In this document: piece after piece, positions 56,818-64,000 of the stretch
Layout: each line of letters opens with the position of its first letter
Position numbering within the stretch: the stretch's first letter is position 1
Source of the DNA: Methylobacterium sp. J-070
GTDB taxonomy: Bacteria > Pseudomonadota > Alphaproteobacteria > Rhizobiales > Beijerinckiaceae
Length of the DNA stretch: 64,000 bases
Assembly (NCBI RefSeq): GCF_022829385.1
Contig: NZ_JAKSXX010000237.1
Coordinates: forward strand, 62,001 to 126,000
Reading direction: 5' to 3'
Translations under genes and position numbers: made by a program
The notes under the pieces: generated by a model
The model's database searches: none
What the model was told of the DNA's origin: nothing
The model's input: the letters and a program-made list of their open reading frames with translations, nothing else

Positions 56818-56990
56818 CGCCACCCGCGGGAACAAGGATCGCTCATCGCCGGAGAGCATGCGTCACGCCCTTCCCCGGGACAAGCCGGGCCGGCAAGCAT
56901 TCACCAAGCTTGACCTGAGAAAACGCTTCAACTGGTGCGGCATCCTGTGTCAGTCTCGGCATGTCGAAACGATGACAGGAGATTCGACTC

Positions 56991-57173
56991 ATGTCGCTGC
57001 AGACGCATCTGAGCCAACTCGCCCGGAAGCACGAAGCCCTCGAGCGCGAGATTCAGGAAGCGATCCACAGGCCTTCGGCGAACGACCTCCGAATCGCCGA
57101 GCTGAAGCGACGGAAACTTCTCCTCAAGGACGAGATCAACAGGCTCCAGGCGGGCAGCGACACGCTGCACTGA
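56991..57173 (+). CDS. YdcH family (DUF465) small coiled-coil protein
   Basis: A 60-residue protein, MSLQTHLSQLARKHEALERE at its start, then IAELKRRKLLLKDEINRL, the conserved family core. AGGAG eight bases before the ATG supports the start. It is divergent from the other YdcH gene. The two share only the family core, so they are paralogues rather than a recent duplication. Confidence 0.9.
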   Translation: MSLQTHLSQLARKHEALEREIQEAIHRPSANDLRIAELKRRKLLLKDEINRLQAGSDTLH

Positions 57174-57481
57174 GCCGCGGATTCACCGCGCGGAATCGTA
57201 GATCCAGCCCAACATCAGCCGCCGCATCGGGAGCCCCGGTGCGGCGGTTCCCGTGTGGCTTACGCTGAGCCGCTGCGCGGCGGTTCCCGGATCGGGTTCC
57301 GCTGCCGCTCCCCCGGCGCGGGAAAGGCTCCGTGCAGGAGCGCGCGCGCCGCTCTTTCCCAAGCCCATCCCGCTTCGGATCCGCGGACGGCTCCGGGCGC
57401 GAACCGCCCTCGCGCCCGCACGAGAATGGGCTAATCTCGCCCCCGCCGCCGGAGAGCGGCCCGCGAGGACACGCCGAGCCG
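57174..57481. other. Intergenic region before prpE
   Basis: About 308 bp of GC-rich DNA with no convincing gene. It holds one hairpin (57219-57247) after the YdcH gene and presumably the prpE promoter, which I cannot locate. GCGGCGGTTCCC occurs twice (near 57241 and 57276). Confidence 0.4.
57219..57247. terminator. Hairpin downstream of the YdcH gene
   Basis: CCGCCGCA (57219-57226)-N13-TGCGGCGG (57240-57247) is a perfect 8-bp inverted repeat 45 bp past the stop of the plus-strand YdcH gene, followed by TTCCC. The T-run is too short for a classic intrinsic terminator. Confidence 0.35.
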
Positions 57482-59407
57482 ATGACGAACGCCAGCCTTC
57501 CGGGCCGCTATCCCGAGATCTACGACGCCGCCCGCCGCGACCCGGAGGCGTTCTGGCTCGACGCGGCCCGGGCGCTCGACTGGTCTCGGGCGCCGACGCG
57601 GGCCTTCGCGCCGGAGACCGGCCCCTACGGCCGCTGGTACCCGGACGGGTCGCTGAATGCCTGCCACAACGCGGTCGACCGCCATGCCGACGGGGCACGG
57701 GCCGACCAGGTGGCGATCCGGTACGATTCGCCCGTCACCGGCACGAAGCGCAGCATCACATACCGGGAGTTGCGCGACGCGGTTTCGACGCTGGCCGCGG
57801 TGCTGGCCGGGCTCGGCGTCGGCAAGGGCGACCGGGTGATCCTGTACATGCCGATGGTGCCCGAGGCCCTGTTCGGCATGCTGGCCTGCGCCCGGCTCGG
57901 CGCCATCCACTCGGTGGTGTTCGGCGGTTTCGCCGCCAACGAGCTGGCCGTGCGGATCGAGGATGCGGCGCCGAAGGTGGTGCTGGCGGCCTCCTGCGGG
58001 ATCGAGCCGAACCGGGTGGTCGCCTACAAGCCGCTCCTCGACGCGGCGATCGCCGCCTCGCGCCACAAGCCCGACGCCTGCCTGATCCTCCAGCGCCCGC
58101 ACTGCGCCGCGACGCTCGTGCCGGAGCGGGACCGCGACTGGGCCGAGGCCGTCGCGGAAGCGAGCGCGGCCGGGGAGCGGGCGGATTGCGTGCCGGTCGC
58201 CGCCACCGACCCGCTCTACATCCTCTACACCTCGGGCACGACCGGCAAACCCAAGGGCGTGGTCCGCGACACGGGCGGCTACCTCGCGGCGCTCGCCTGG
58301 TCGATGCCGAACCTCTACGGCGTGCAGCCCGGGGAGACCTACTTCTGCGCCTCCGACATCGGCTGGGTCGTCGGCCATTCCTACATCGTCTACGCGCCGC
58401 TCCTGCACGGCTGCACCACCGTCCTGTACGAGGGCAAGCCGGTGGGCACGCCCGATGCCGGGGCCTTCTGGCGGGTCGTCTCCGAGTACGGCGTCGCCTG
58501 CCTGTTCACCGCGCCGACGGCGCTGCGGGCGATCAAGAAGGAGGATTCCAAGGGCGCCCGGATCGCCGATTACGACCTCTCGGCCTTCCGCAGCCTGTTC
58601 CTGGCCGGCGAGCGCGCCGATCCCGATTCGGTCGCCTGGGCCGAGCGGGTGCTGGACCGGCCGGTGATCGACCATTGGTGGCAGACCGAGACCGGATGGC
58701 CGATCGCCGGCAACCCGCTGGGGCTCGGCCTCCTGCCGGTGAAGCACGGCAGCACCTGCGTGCCGATGCCGGGCTACGCGGTCGAGGTTCTGGACGAGGG
58801 CGGCCGGCCGGTCCCGGCCGGGACGATGGGCACCATCGCGATCCGCCTGCCCCTGCCGCCCGGCTGCCTGCCGACCCTGTGGGGCTCGGATGCGCGGATG
58901 CGGTCGAGCTACCTCGCCACCTTCCCGGGTTTCTACGACACCTCGGATGCCGGGGTGATCGACGCGGACGGCTACATCACCGTGCTGGGGCGGACCGACG
59001 ACATCATCAACGTCGCGGGCCATCGCCTCTCCACCGGCGGCATGGAGGCCGTCCTGGCCGGCCACCCGGACGTGGCGGAGTGCGCGGTGATCGGCATCCG
59101 CGACGCGCTGAAGGGCGAGGTGCCCTGCGGCTTCGTCGTGCTGAAGGCCGGCGTCGACCGGCCGACCGCCGAGATCGAGCGCGAACTCGTCGTCAAGGTG
59201 CGCGACGAGATCGGCCCGGTGGCGGCGTTCAAGCTCGCGCTCACCGTGCCGCGCCTGCCCAAGACCCGCTCGGGCAAGATCCTGCGGGCCACCATGAAGC
59301 GCATCGCCGACGACGAGCCGTGGACGATGCCGGCCACGATCGACGACGCCGCGGTCCTCGACGAGATCGGCGAGAGCCTCAAAGGTCGGGGACTCGGCCC
59401 CGGCTGA
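57482..59407 (+). CDS. prpE: Propionyl-CoA synthetase (acyl-CoA synthetase, ACSS3/PrpE type)
   Basis: A 641-residue adenylate-forming enzyme. The AMP-binding P-loop is YILYTSGTTGKPKGVVRDTG, and DIGWVVGHSYIVYAPLLHGC with YEGKPVGTPDAGAFWRV are features of the PrpE branch. WWQTETGWPI is the adenine-site motif, GRTDDIINVAGHRLSTG is the hinge, and KTRSGKILRATMKRI carries the catalytic lysine. It activates propionate (or another short-chain acid) to the CoA ester. ATG 57482 is used because the PrpE-like N-terminus begins GRYPEIYDAARRDPEAFW. It stands alone. Confidence 0.94.
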   Translation: MTNASLPGRYPEIYDAARRDPEAFWLDAARALDWSRAPTRAFAPETGPYGRWYPDGSLNACHNAVDRHADGARADQVAIRYDSPVTGTKRSITYRELRDAVSTLAAVLAGLGVGKGDRVILYMPMVPEALFGMLACARLGAIHSVVFGGFAANELAVRIEDAAPKVVLAASCGIEPNRVVAYKPLLDAAIAASRHKPDACLILQRPHCAATLVPERDRDWAEAVAEASAAGERADCVPVAATDPLYILYTSGTTGKPKGVVRDTGGYLAALAWSMPNLYGVQPGETYFCASDIGWVVGHSYIVYAPLLHGCTTVLYEGKPVGTPDAGAFWRVVSEYGVACLFTAPTALRAIKKEDSKGARIADYDLSAFRSLFLAGERADPDSVAWAERVLDRPVIDHWWQTETGWPIAGNPLGLGLLPVKHGSTCVPMPGYAVEVLDEGGRPVPAGTMGTIAIRLPLPPGCLPTLWGSDARMRSSYLATFPGFYDTSDAGVIDADGYITVLGRTDDIINVAGHRLSTGGMEAVLAGHPDVAECAVIGIRDALKGEVPCGFVVLKAGVDRPTAEIERELVVKVRDEIGPVAAFKLALTVPRLPKTRSGKILRATMKRIADDEPWTMPATIDDAAVLDEIGESLKGRGLGPG

Positions 59408-59734
59408 GGCTCCTGGCGGCCTCCACGGCCCTACCCACGAACCGGCCAGCCCATCCAGACGGAACGTGTCCGCGCGGCCTTGCCGGCCGGGCCCCGAACC
59501 CGCGCGGTCATTCCGGAGCGGCGCGGCCGGCACCGGAACCCGAAGCCGCCCTCAACACGGACGCTCGGCGCATCGGCGGGCCCGGCGCCAGGGCCCGGCC
59601 GCGCGACCCTCGACCGACGGGGGAACGGCGCGGCCGACCCGGACGGGCGACGCCCCGGCAACCCGCGCCCTTGCATCCCGCAATCCACCTACCATCTTCA
59701 GACCATCCAACCGGATGGTCTGGAGCAGGAAAGC
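59408..59734. other. Intergenic region upstream of the ribbon-helix-helix gene
   Basis: About 327 bp of GC-rich DNA without a gene. The only clear structure is the perfect operator palindrome at 59699-59722. The region should contain the prpE terminator and the promoter of the regulator-depolymerase pair. Confidence 0.4.
59699..59722. promoter_or_regulatory. Perfect inverted repeat, probable autoregulatory operator
   Basis: CAGACCATCC (59699-59708)-AACC-GGATGGTCTG (59713-59722) is a perfect 10-bp inverted repeat ending 12 bp before the ATG of the ribbon-helix-helix regulator. The repeat GACCATCC within each arm is a likely half-site. Binding here would block transcription or ribosome access of the regulator and the depolymerase gene behind it. 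Confidence 0.78.
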
Positions 59735-60154
59735 ATGAGCGACAACGTGCACGACATCCGCCCGAAGGTGCCGGACAGCGAGAAGATCACGGTCAATCTC
59801 GGCTTCGTCGATCTCGGGCGCGTGGACCTGATGGTCCGCGACGGCTTCTACGCCAACCGCGCCGACTTCATCCGCACGGCGGTGCGCAACCAGCTGGACC
59901 GCCAGGAGGAGGCGGTCCGGCAATCGGTGGCGCGGCGCCAGCTCCGCCTGGGCCTCTCGCACTTCTCCCGCGCGGATCTGGAGGCGGCCCGGGATGCGGG
60001 GTCGCCGCTGCACATCCAGGTCCTGGGTCTCGCCACCATCGCCGCCGACGTCACGCCCGAGCTGGCCCGCGCCGCCATCGCCTCCGTGGAGGTCCTGGGC
60101 GCCTTCCAGGCCAGCCCCGCCGTCAAGGCGGCGCTGGCCGACCGGACCGCCTGA
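59735..60154 (+). CDS. Ribbon-helix-helix (CopG-like) regulator
   Basis: A 139-residue protein. The N-terminal ribbon-helix-helix is KITVNLGFVDLGRVDLMVRD followed by GFYANRADFIRTAVRNQLDR, which fits strand, helix and helix. The C-terminal 75 residues (SVARRQLRLGLSHFSRADLE, LHIQVLGLATIAADVTPELA) form a separate domain that may sense a ligand or oligomerise. ATG 59735 is preceded by GGAGCAGGAAAGC. It lies 41 bp upstream of the PHB depolymerase gene and 12 bp after a perfect palindrome, so it probably represses both genes. Confidence 0.85.
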   Translation: MSDNVHDIRPKVPDSEKITVNLGFVDLGRVDLMVRDGFYANRADFIRTAVRNQLDRQEEAVRQSVARRQLRLGLSHFSRADLEAARDAGSPLHIQVLGLATIAADVTPELARAAIASVEVLGAFQASPAVKAALADRTA

Positions 60155-60195
60155 CACCCACGAACCCGCCACCCGCACCGCAGCAGGATCCCCCC

Positions 60196-61515
60196 ATGTT
60201 CCCCTTCTCCAAGTTCGACCCATCCAAGATCGATCTCTCCAAGTTCGACCGCGCCGCGTTCAAGATGCCGAACTTCGATGTCCCGCCGTTCGACCCCGGC
60301 GCTGCCGAGGCCGCGACGGCGCGGGGATCGAAGGGCGCGGGTGATCGCGCCGCCCGGATGAAGGACGCGATGGCGCGCTTCCGCCGCGCCCAGGGGGCCG
60401 CCCTCGCGCAGTGGACCGAGGCCTGCCGCACGGCCGCGGAGGCGCCGGCCGCGGCCCGCCATGACGGGCCGACCCTCGACATGGAGGCGCCGAAGGCCGC
60501 CGGCGGGGCCTGGACGGCGCCGGACCAGGCCGGCGGCCCGAAGCCGGAGGCGGGTCCGGACCTGTCGGCGATGATGCGCGCCCTGCGCGAGACCCTGCCG
60601 GGGGCCTTCCCGGCGGGCGGTGCGCCGGCGGGGCGCGGCGCGCCGGTGACGGTCCCGCCCGGGGCGCGTTTCGAGGAGCGGACCTTCGCGGACGCCGCCG
60701 GCAGCCGACGCTACAAGGTCTACGTCCCGAGCGGCTACCGGGGGCAGGCCCTGCCGGTGATCGTGATGCTCCACGGCTGCACGCAGAACCCCGACGATTT
60801 CGCCGCCGGCACGCGCATGAACGCCCTGGCCGAGGAGCGGACCTTCTTGGTCGCCTACCCGGAGCAGCCGCAATCGGCCAACATGCAGCGGTGCTGGAAC
60901 TGGTTCTCCTCCGGCGACCAGGTCCGCGAGGGCGGGGAGCCGGCGCTGATCGCCGGCATCGCCCGGTCGGTGGTCTCGGAGTTCTCGGCCGATCCCGACC
61001 GGGTCTACGCGGCCGGGCTCTCGGCCGGCGGCGCCGCGGCGGCGATCCTGGGGGCGACCTATCCGGACCTGTTCGCGGCCGTCGGGATCCATTCCGGGCT
61101 GGCCTGCGGGGCGGCCCGGGACATGCCCGGCGCCTTCGCGGCCATGAAAGGGCAGGGGCCGGTTCCGGGGCGCAACCGGCGGGCCGTCCCCACCATCGTG
61201 TTCCACGGCGACGGCGACCGCACCGTGCATCCGGTCAACGGCGATCAGGTGGTCGCCCAGGCCATGCCGGACTCCGGCCTCGCCGAGGCGGTCAGCCGGG
61301 ACACGAGCCCGGGCGGCATGGCCTTCACCCGGACGGTCCGCAGCGACGGCGCGGGGCGGCCGCTGCTGGAGCAATGGGTGCTGCACGGGGCCGGGCACGC
61401 GTGGTCGGGCGGCAGCCCGGAGGGATCCTACACCGACCCGCGCGGTCCCGACGCCAGCCGCGAGATGGTCCGGTTCTTCCTGGCGCAGGCCGGCGATCCG
61501 GAGGCGCGCGGCTGA
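60196..61515 (+). CDS. PHB depolymerase family esterase
   Basis: A 439-residue alpha/beta hydrolase (LpqC/PHB depolymerase esterase family). The catalytic domain begins near residue 155: YKVYVPSGYRGQALPVIVML, HGCTQNPDDFAAGTRMNAL, the nucleophile elbow AAGLSAGGAAAAILG, the Asp region HGDGDRTVHPVNGDQV and the His in HGAGHAWSGGSPEGSY. No signal peptide is present. The N-terminal 35 residues carry a repeated F-D pattern (FPFSKFDPSKIDLSKFDR, NFDVPPFDPG), which may bind a partner or granule surface. Substrate may be polyhydroxybutyrate or short esters. It is co-transcribed with the ribbon-helix-helix gene. Confidence 0.9.
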   Translation: MFPFSKFDPSKIDLSKFDRAAFKMPNFDVPPFDPGAAEAATARGSKGAGDRAARMKDAMARFRRAQGAALAQWTEACRTAAEAPAAARHDGPTLDMEAPKAAGGAWTAPDQAGGPKPEAGPDLSAMMRALRETLPGAFPAGGAPAGRGAPVTVPPGARFEERTFADAAGSRRYKVYVPSGYRGQALPVIVMLHGCTQNPDDFAAGTRMNALAEERTFLVAYPEQPQSANMQRCWNWFSSGDQVREGGEPALIAGIARSVVSEFSADPDRVYAAGLSAGGAAAAILGATYPDLFAAVGIHSGLACGAARDMPGAFAAMKGQGPVPGRNRRAVPTIVFHGDGDRTVHPVNGDQVVAQAMPDSGLAEAVSRDTSPGGMAFTRTVRSDGAGRPLLEQWVLHGAGHAWSGGSPEGSYTDPRGPDASREMVRFFLAQAGDPEARG

Positions 61516-61566
61516 CCGGGGCCGCCGGCGGCGCGGGACATCCAGCGCGCCGCGACCGGCCCGACC

Positions 61567-62034
61567 TCACTCGGCGTCGGGGGCGTCGCCATCCTCGTCC
61601 AGATCGCCGGGTCCCGGCCGTTCCGGACCCGGCGCGTAGGCGCCCGGAACCGTGCCGGCCGACACCGAGGCCGGCATCCCCTGCGGGCCCGGCTCGGACG
61701 GGATCAGGGTCGCAGTGGCCGCGACGAAGCCGGCCATCGCGCGCAGGTCCCGGGTCTGGCGCGGGTCGCGGGCGACCAGCGTCGCCTCCTGCTTGAGGCG
61801 GAGGTTGCAGGCCGGCGTGGGCAGGCCGCCCTCCGGCGTGCAGGCATCGTGGCGGGCGCAGGCCGCGTCGAGGGCATCGATCGGCGGCAGCGGGGCGTTG
61901 TTGCCCGGACCGCAATAGTTGCCGTGGATCAGCATCTTGGGTCCGCCGAAGGCGGCCGGCTGCGCGTAGGACGGCGCTGCGAGGACGGCGCCCCCGAGGG
62001 CTAGGAGGAGCGGGGCTGCAAGGCGGGTCGGCAT
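61567..62034 (-). CDS. Secreted phospholipase A2-like protein
   Basis: A 155-residue exported protein with signal peptide MPTRLAAPLLLALGGAVLAA through SYA. The mature part shows IHGNYCGPGNNAPLPPI, like a phospholipase A2 calcium loop, and ALDAACARHDACTP, which fits the active-site pattern CxxHDxC. A further Cys follows in TPACNLRLKQEA. The C-terminal 50 residues are Pro/Gly/Asp-rich and disordered. If active, it would hydrolyse the sn-2 ester of phospholipids using Ca2+. Whether it is enzymatic or a related binding fold is uncertain. It is convergent with the depolymerase gene. Confidence 0.78.
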   Translation of the reverse strand: MPTRLAAPLLLALGGAVLAAPSYAQPAAFGGPKMLIHGNYCGPGNNAPLPPIDALDAACARHDACTPEGGLPTPACNLRLKQEATLVARDPRQTRDLRAMAGFVAATATLIPSEPGPQGMPASVSAGTVPGAYAPGPERPGPGDLDEDGDAPDAE

Positions 62035-62211
62035 TGTACGGGACCTCGGCGATCTCGCCCCCTCAGGCGGTTCGCGTCGTGGTGACAGGGCCAGAAACGG
62101 CTGGCCCACCGGCCGGTTCCCGGCTCGCCGCCCGCAGGGCTGACCTGCCGCAGCACGCTGGCGGGCGCGGCCGTCCTGCTCCAGATTGGCGGGACGTATC
62201 CGGAGCCCGCC

Positions 62212-63330
62212 ATGACCGCACGCCTGTTCGAACCACTGACGCTCGACGCGCTCACGCTCGAGAACCGCATCCTGATCGCGCCGATGTGCCAGTATTCGGC
62301 CCGGGACGGCGAGGCCACCGACTGGCACATGATGCATCTCGGCCACCTCGCCATGTCGGGGGCGGGCCTGCTGACCCTGGAGGCCACCGCGATCTCCCCC
62401 GAGGCGCGGATCACCGCCTGGGACCTCGGCCTCTACAACGACGGCTGCGAGCGGGCGCTGGCCCGGGTGCTCGACGCCGTGCGCGAGTACGCGCCGATCC
62501 CGGTCTGCATCCAGATCGCCCATGCCGGGCGCAAGGCGTCGAGCGACGCCCCCTGGGCCGGCGGACAGCAGATCCCGCCGGAGCATCCCTATGGCTGGCG
62601 CACCGAGGCGCCCTCGGCGGTCGCGCACGGGGAGGGCGAGGTCCCGCCCCACGCCCTCGACGCCGCCGACCTGAAGCGCGTCCGGGAAGCGTTCGTGGCG
62701 ACCGCCCGCCGCGCCGTGCGCCTCGGCATCGAGGCGGTGGAGCTGCACGGGGCCCACGGCTACCTGCTGCACCAGTTCCTGTCGCCCATCGCCAACAAGC
62801 GCACTGACGCATACGGCGGCAGCCTCGAGAACCGCATGCGCTTCCCGCTCGAGATCTACGACGCGGTGCGCGACGTCGTCCCGGCGGGGCGCCCCGTGTG
62901 GCTGCGCGTCTCGGCCACCGACTGGGTCGAGGACGGCTGGGACCTCGACGAGACGGTCGAGCTGGCGAAGGCGCTCAAGCGCGCGGGCTCGCCGGCCCTC
63001 CACGTCTCCACGGGCGGCGTCTCGCCCAAGCAGGCGATCAAGCTCGGGCCGGGCTATCAGGTTCCCTATGCCGAGCGGATCAAGGCCGAGACCGGGCTCA
63101 CCACCATCGCGGTCGGGCTGATCACCGAGGCGCAGCAGGCGGAGACGATCCTGCAGGAGGGCAAGGCGGACGCGATCTCGCTCGCCCGCGCCATGCTGTA
63201 CGATCCGCGCTGGCCCTGGCACGCGGCCGCCGAACTCGGCGCCCGGGTGCGGGCGCCCAAGCAGTACTGGCGCTCGCAGCCTCGGGAGTACAAGGACCTG
63301 TTCAAGGATACGGCGTTCGGACAGCGGTGA
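62212..63330 (+). CDS. NADH:flavin oxidoreductase, YqjM-like Old Yellow Enzyme
   Basis: A 372-residue FMN-dependent ene-reductase. LIAPMCQYSARDGEATDW places Cys26 and Tyr28 exactly as in YqjM, the thermophilic-like class. Other signatures are QIAHAGRKAS, VELHGAHGYLLHQFLSP, NKRTDAYGGSLENR, WLRVSATDW, and VGLITEAQQAETIL with DAISLARAMLYDP. It reduces activated alkenes with NAD(P)H, often as detoxification. It starts 178 bp from the divergent phospholipase-like gene and appears to be a single-gene unit. Confidence 0.95.
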   Translation: MTARLFEPLTLDALTLENRILIAPMCQYSARDGEATDWHMMHLGHLAMSGAGLLTLEATAISPEARITAWDLGLYNDGCERALARVLDAVREYAPIPVCIQIAHAGRKASSDAPWAGGQQIPPEHPYGWRTEAPSAVAHGEGEVPPHALDAADLKRVREAFVATARRAVRLGIEAVELHGAHGYLLHQFLSPIANKRTDAYGGSLENRMRFPLEIYDAVRDVVPAGRPVWLRVSATDWVEDGWDLDETVELAKALKRAGSPALHVSTGGVSPKQAIKLGPGYQVPYAERIKAETGLTTIAVGLITEAQQAETILQEGKADAISLARAMLYDPRWPWHAAAELGARVRAPKQYWRSQPREYKDLFKDTAFGQR

Positions 63331-63570
63331 GGCGCGGCAACGCGCCCTGAACGGCGGCATGTTCCGGACGCCTGTGAGCCTCAGCGCGGTCCGACATCCT
63401 CCCCGTCGGTCCGGGGCGCCGCAGGCGAGCCCGGAATTCGGACACGATCGGTGGATCGGGATTTTGCACCGGGCGGCCGCACCGGCTTCCGGGCTCCGCT
63501 TTGCGGGCCCGGAACGACACGGTGATTCATGCTGCGGCCGTGACGGCACTGACCACACCGGTCTCGCAAC

Positions 63571-64000
63571 CTACCGCGGCATCGCCCCGACCAGCGGGCC
63601 GAGCGGCCGGCCGATATCCGAGCGGCCGAGCCCCGGCGCGTAGAGGCTCGACACCGAGCCGTCGAGGAACAGGGCGTTGCGGCAGCCGAGGTCGTCCCGG
63701 AACAGGCGCGCGAAGGCCCCGAAGGTCACCGGCCGCTCGGAGATCGCGAAGATCGCCAGGTGCCCGTCCGCCGGCACGCCGACGCCGTTGCGGATCTTCT
63801 GGCTCGGGCCGTCGGCGGAGATCTTCGGATGGATCTGGCCGTCGATCACCAGCATCGGGCCGGATTGCGTGGCGTAGTCCGGCCGGAGCTTCGCCCGGAG
63901 GTAGTGGGCGGTGTCGAGTACGCCCGCCCGCTCGCCCTTCACCCAGAAGACGCCGTTGGGCTTGAGGTGGAAGTTGCCCGGGCCGTCCGCCGTCGAGACG
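63571..64000 (-). CDS. Phosphodiester glycosidase family protein (NAGPA/DUF2233), 5'-truncated by window edge
   Basis: The minus-strand frame runs from the right edge to the TAG at 63571-63573, giving 143 residues of the C-terminal part. Features are GNFHLKPNGVFWVKGERAG, ATQSGPMLVIDGQIHP, RNGVGVPADGHLAIFAISE and LGCRNALFLDGSVSSLYAPG. These match the DUF2233/NAGPA domain found in exopolysaccharide-related exported proteins. The start and any signal peptide lie outside the window. The substrate is unknown. Confidence 0.85.
   Translation of the reverse strand, partial: VSTADGPGNFHLKPNGVFWVKGERAGVLDTAHYLRAKLRPDYATQSGPMLVIDGQIHPKISADGPSQKIRNGVGVPADGHLAIFAISERPVTFGAFARLFRDDLGCRNALFLDGSVSSLYAPGLGRSDIGRPLGPLVGAMPR

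Overview
The window is GC-rich alphaproteobacterial chromosome, most likely from the Methylobacteriaceae (a Methylobacterium-like organism). The evidence is a XoxF-type PQQ methanol dehydrogenase, an EcfG-type general-stress sigma factor, DUF1236, DUF1127, DUF1289 and YdcH small proteins, an NDUFA9-like reductase, and families of intergenic hairpin repeats. I saw no rRNA, tRNA or CRISPR array. The assignment is an inference from gene content.

Layout. (1) 0-3.3 kb: end of an unidentified gene, then a coupled SDR and beta-keto acid cleavage enzyme, a repeat element and an ABC solute-binding protein. (2) 3.5-4.5 kb: an orphan gene in an AT-rich island. (3) 4.5-12.1 kb: aldo/keto reductase with divergent LysR regulator, orphan xoxF, LOG-family hydrolase, LysM envelope protein, and a MocR regulator divergent from a DUF1127 gene across a conspicuous operator. 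(4) 12.2-19.5 kb: Atm1-type exporter, a decayed toxin with an intact antitoxin, a beta-hydroxyacid dehydrogenase, a type ISP restriction-modification remnant, phospholipid synthesis genes psd-pssA, and mscL. (5) 19.5-21.3 kb: an EcfG sigma factor with a NepR-like N-terminus in one polypeptide, and a class II glutamine amidotransferase.

(6) 21.3-33 kb, minus strand: one respiratory operon, alternative complex III (actA, actB, an actC-actD fusion, actE, actF) followed by a caa3-type oxidase (coxB, ctaD, ctaE, ctaF). Together these would carry electrons from quinol through cytochrome c to oxygen. (7) 33-38 kb: an ABC-like protein whose nucleotide-binding motifs are degenerate, then rcnR-rcnA nickel/cobalt efflux with its operator. 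(8) 38-43 kb: L,D-transpeptidase, MBL-fold hydrolase, small membrane protein and two Rossmann-fold reductases.

(9) 43.3-53.6 kb: a catabolic locus resembling pim dicarboxylate beta-oxidation. The plus strand carries a hydratase/dehydrogenase, thiolase and PimC/PimD-like dehydrogenases. The minus strand carries nitronate monooxygenase, enoyl-CoA hydratase, an IclR regulator and a CoA-transferase. Two identical-type 15-bp palindromes lie in the divergent intergenic region. (10) 53.7-64 kb: TPR lipoprotein, purE-purK, two YdcH proteins, prpE, a ribbon-helix-helix regulator with a perfect operator upstream of a PHB depolymerase, a phospholipase A2-like secreted protein, an Old Yellow Enzyme, and a truncated phosphodiester glycosidase-family gene at the right edge.

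The most unusual items are the NepR-EcfG fusion, the degenerate ABC-like protein, the ActC-ActD fusion, the toxin frameshifts, the operator palindromes, and the three long inverted-repeat elements, two of which sit inside operons.
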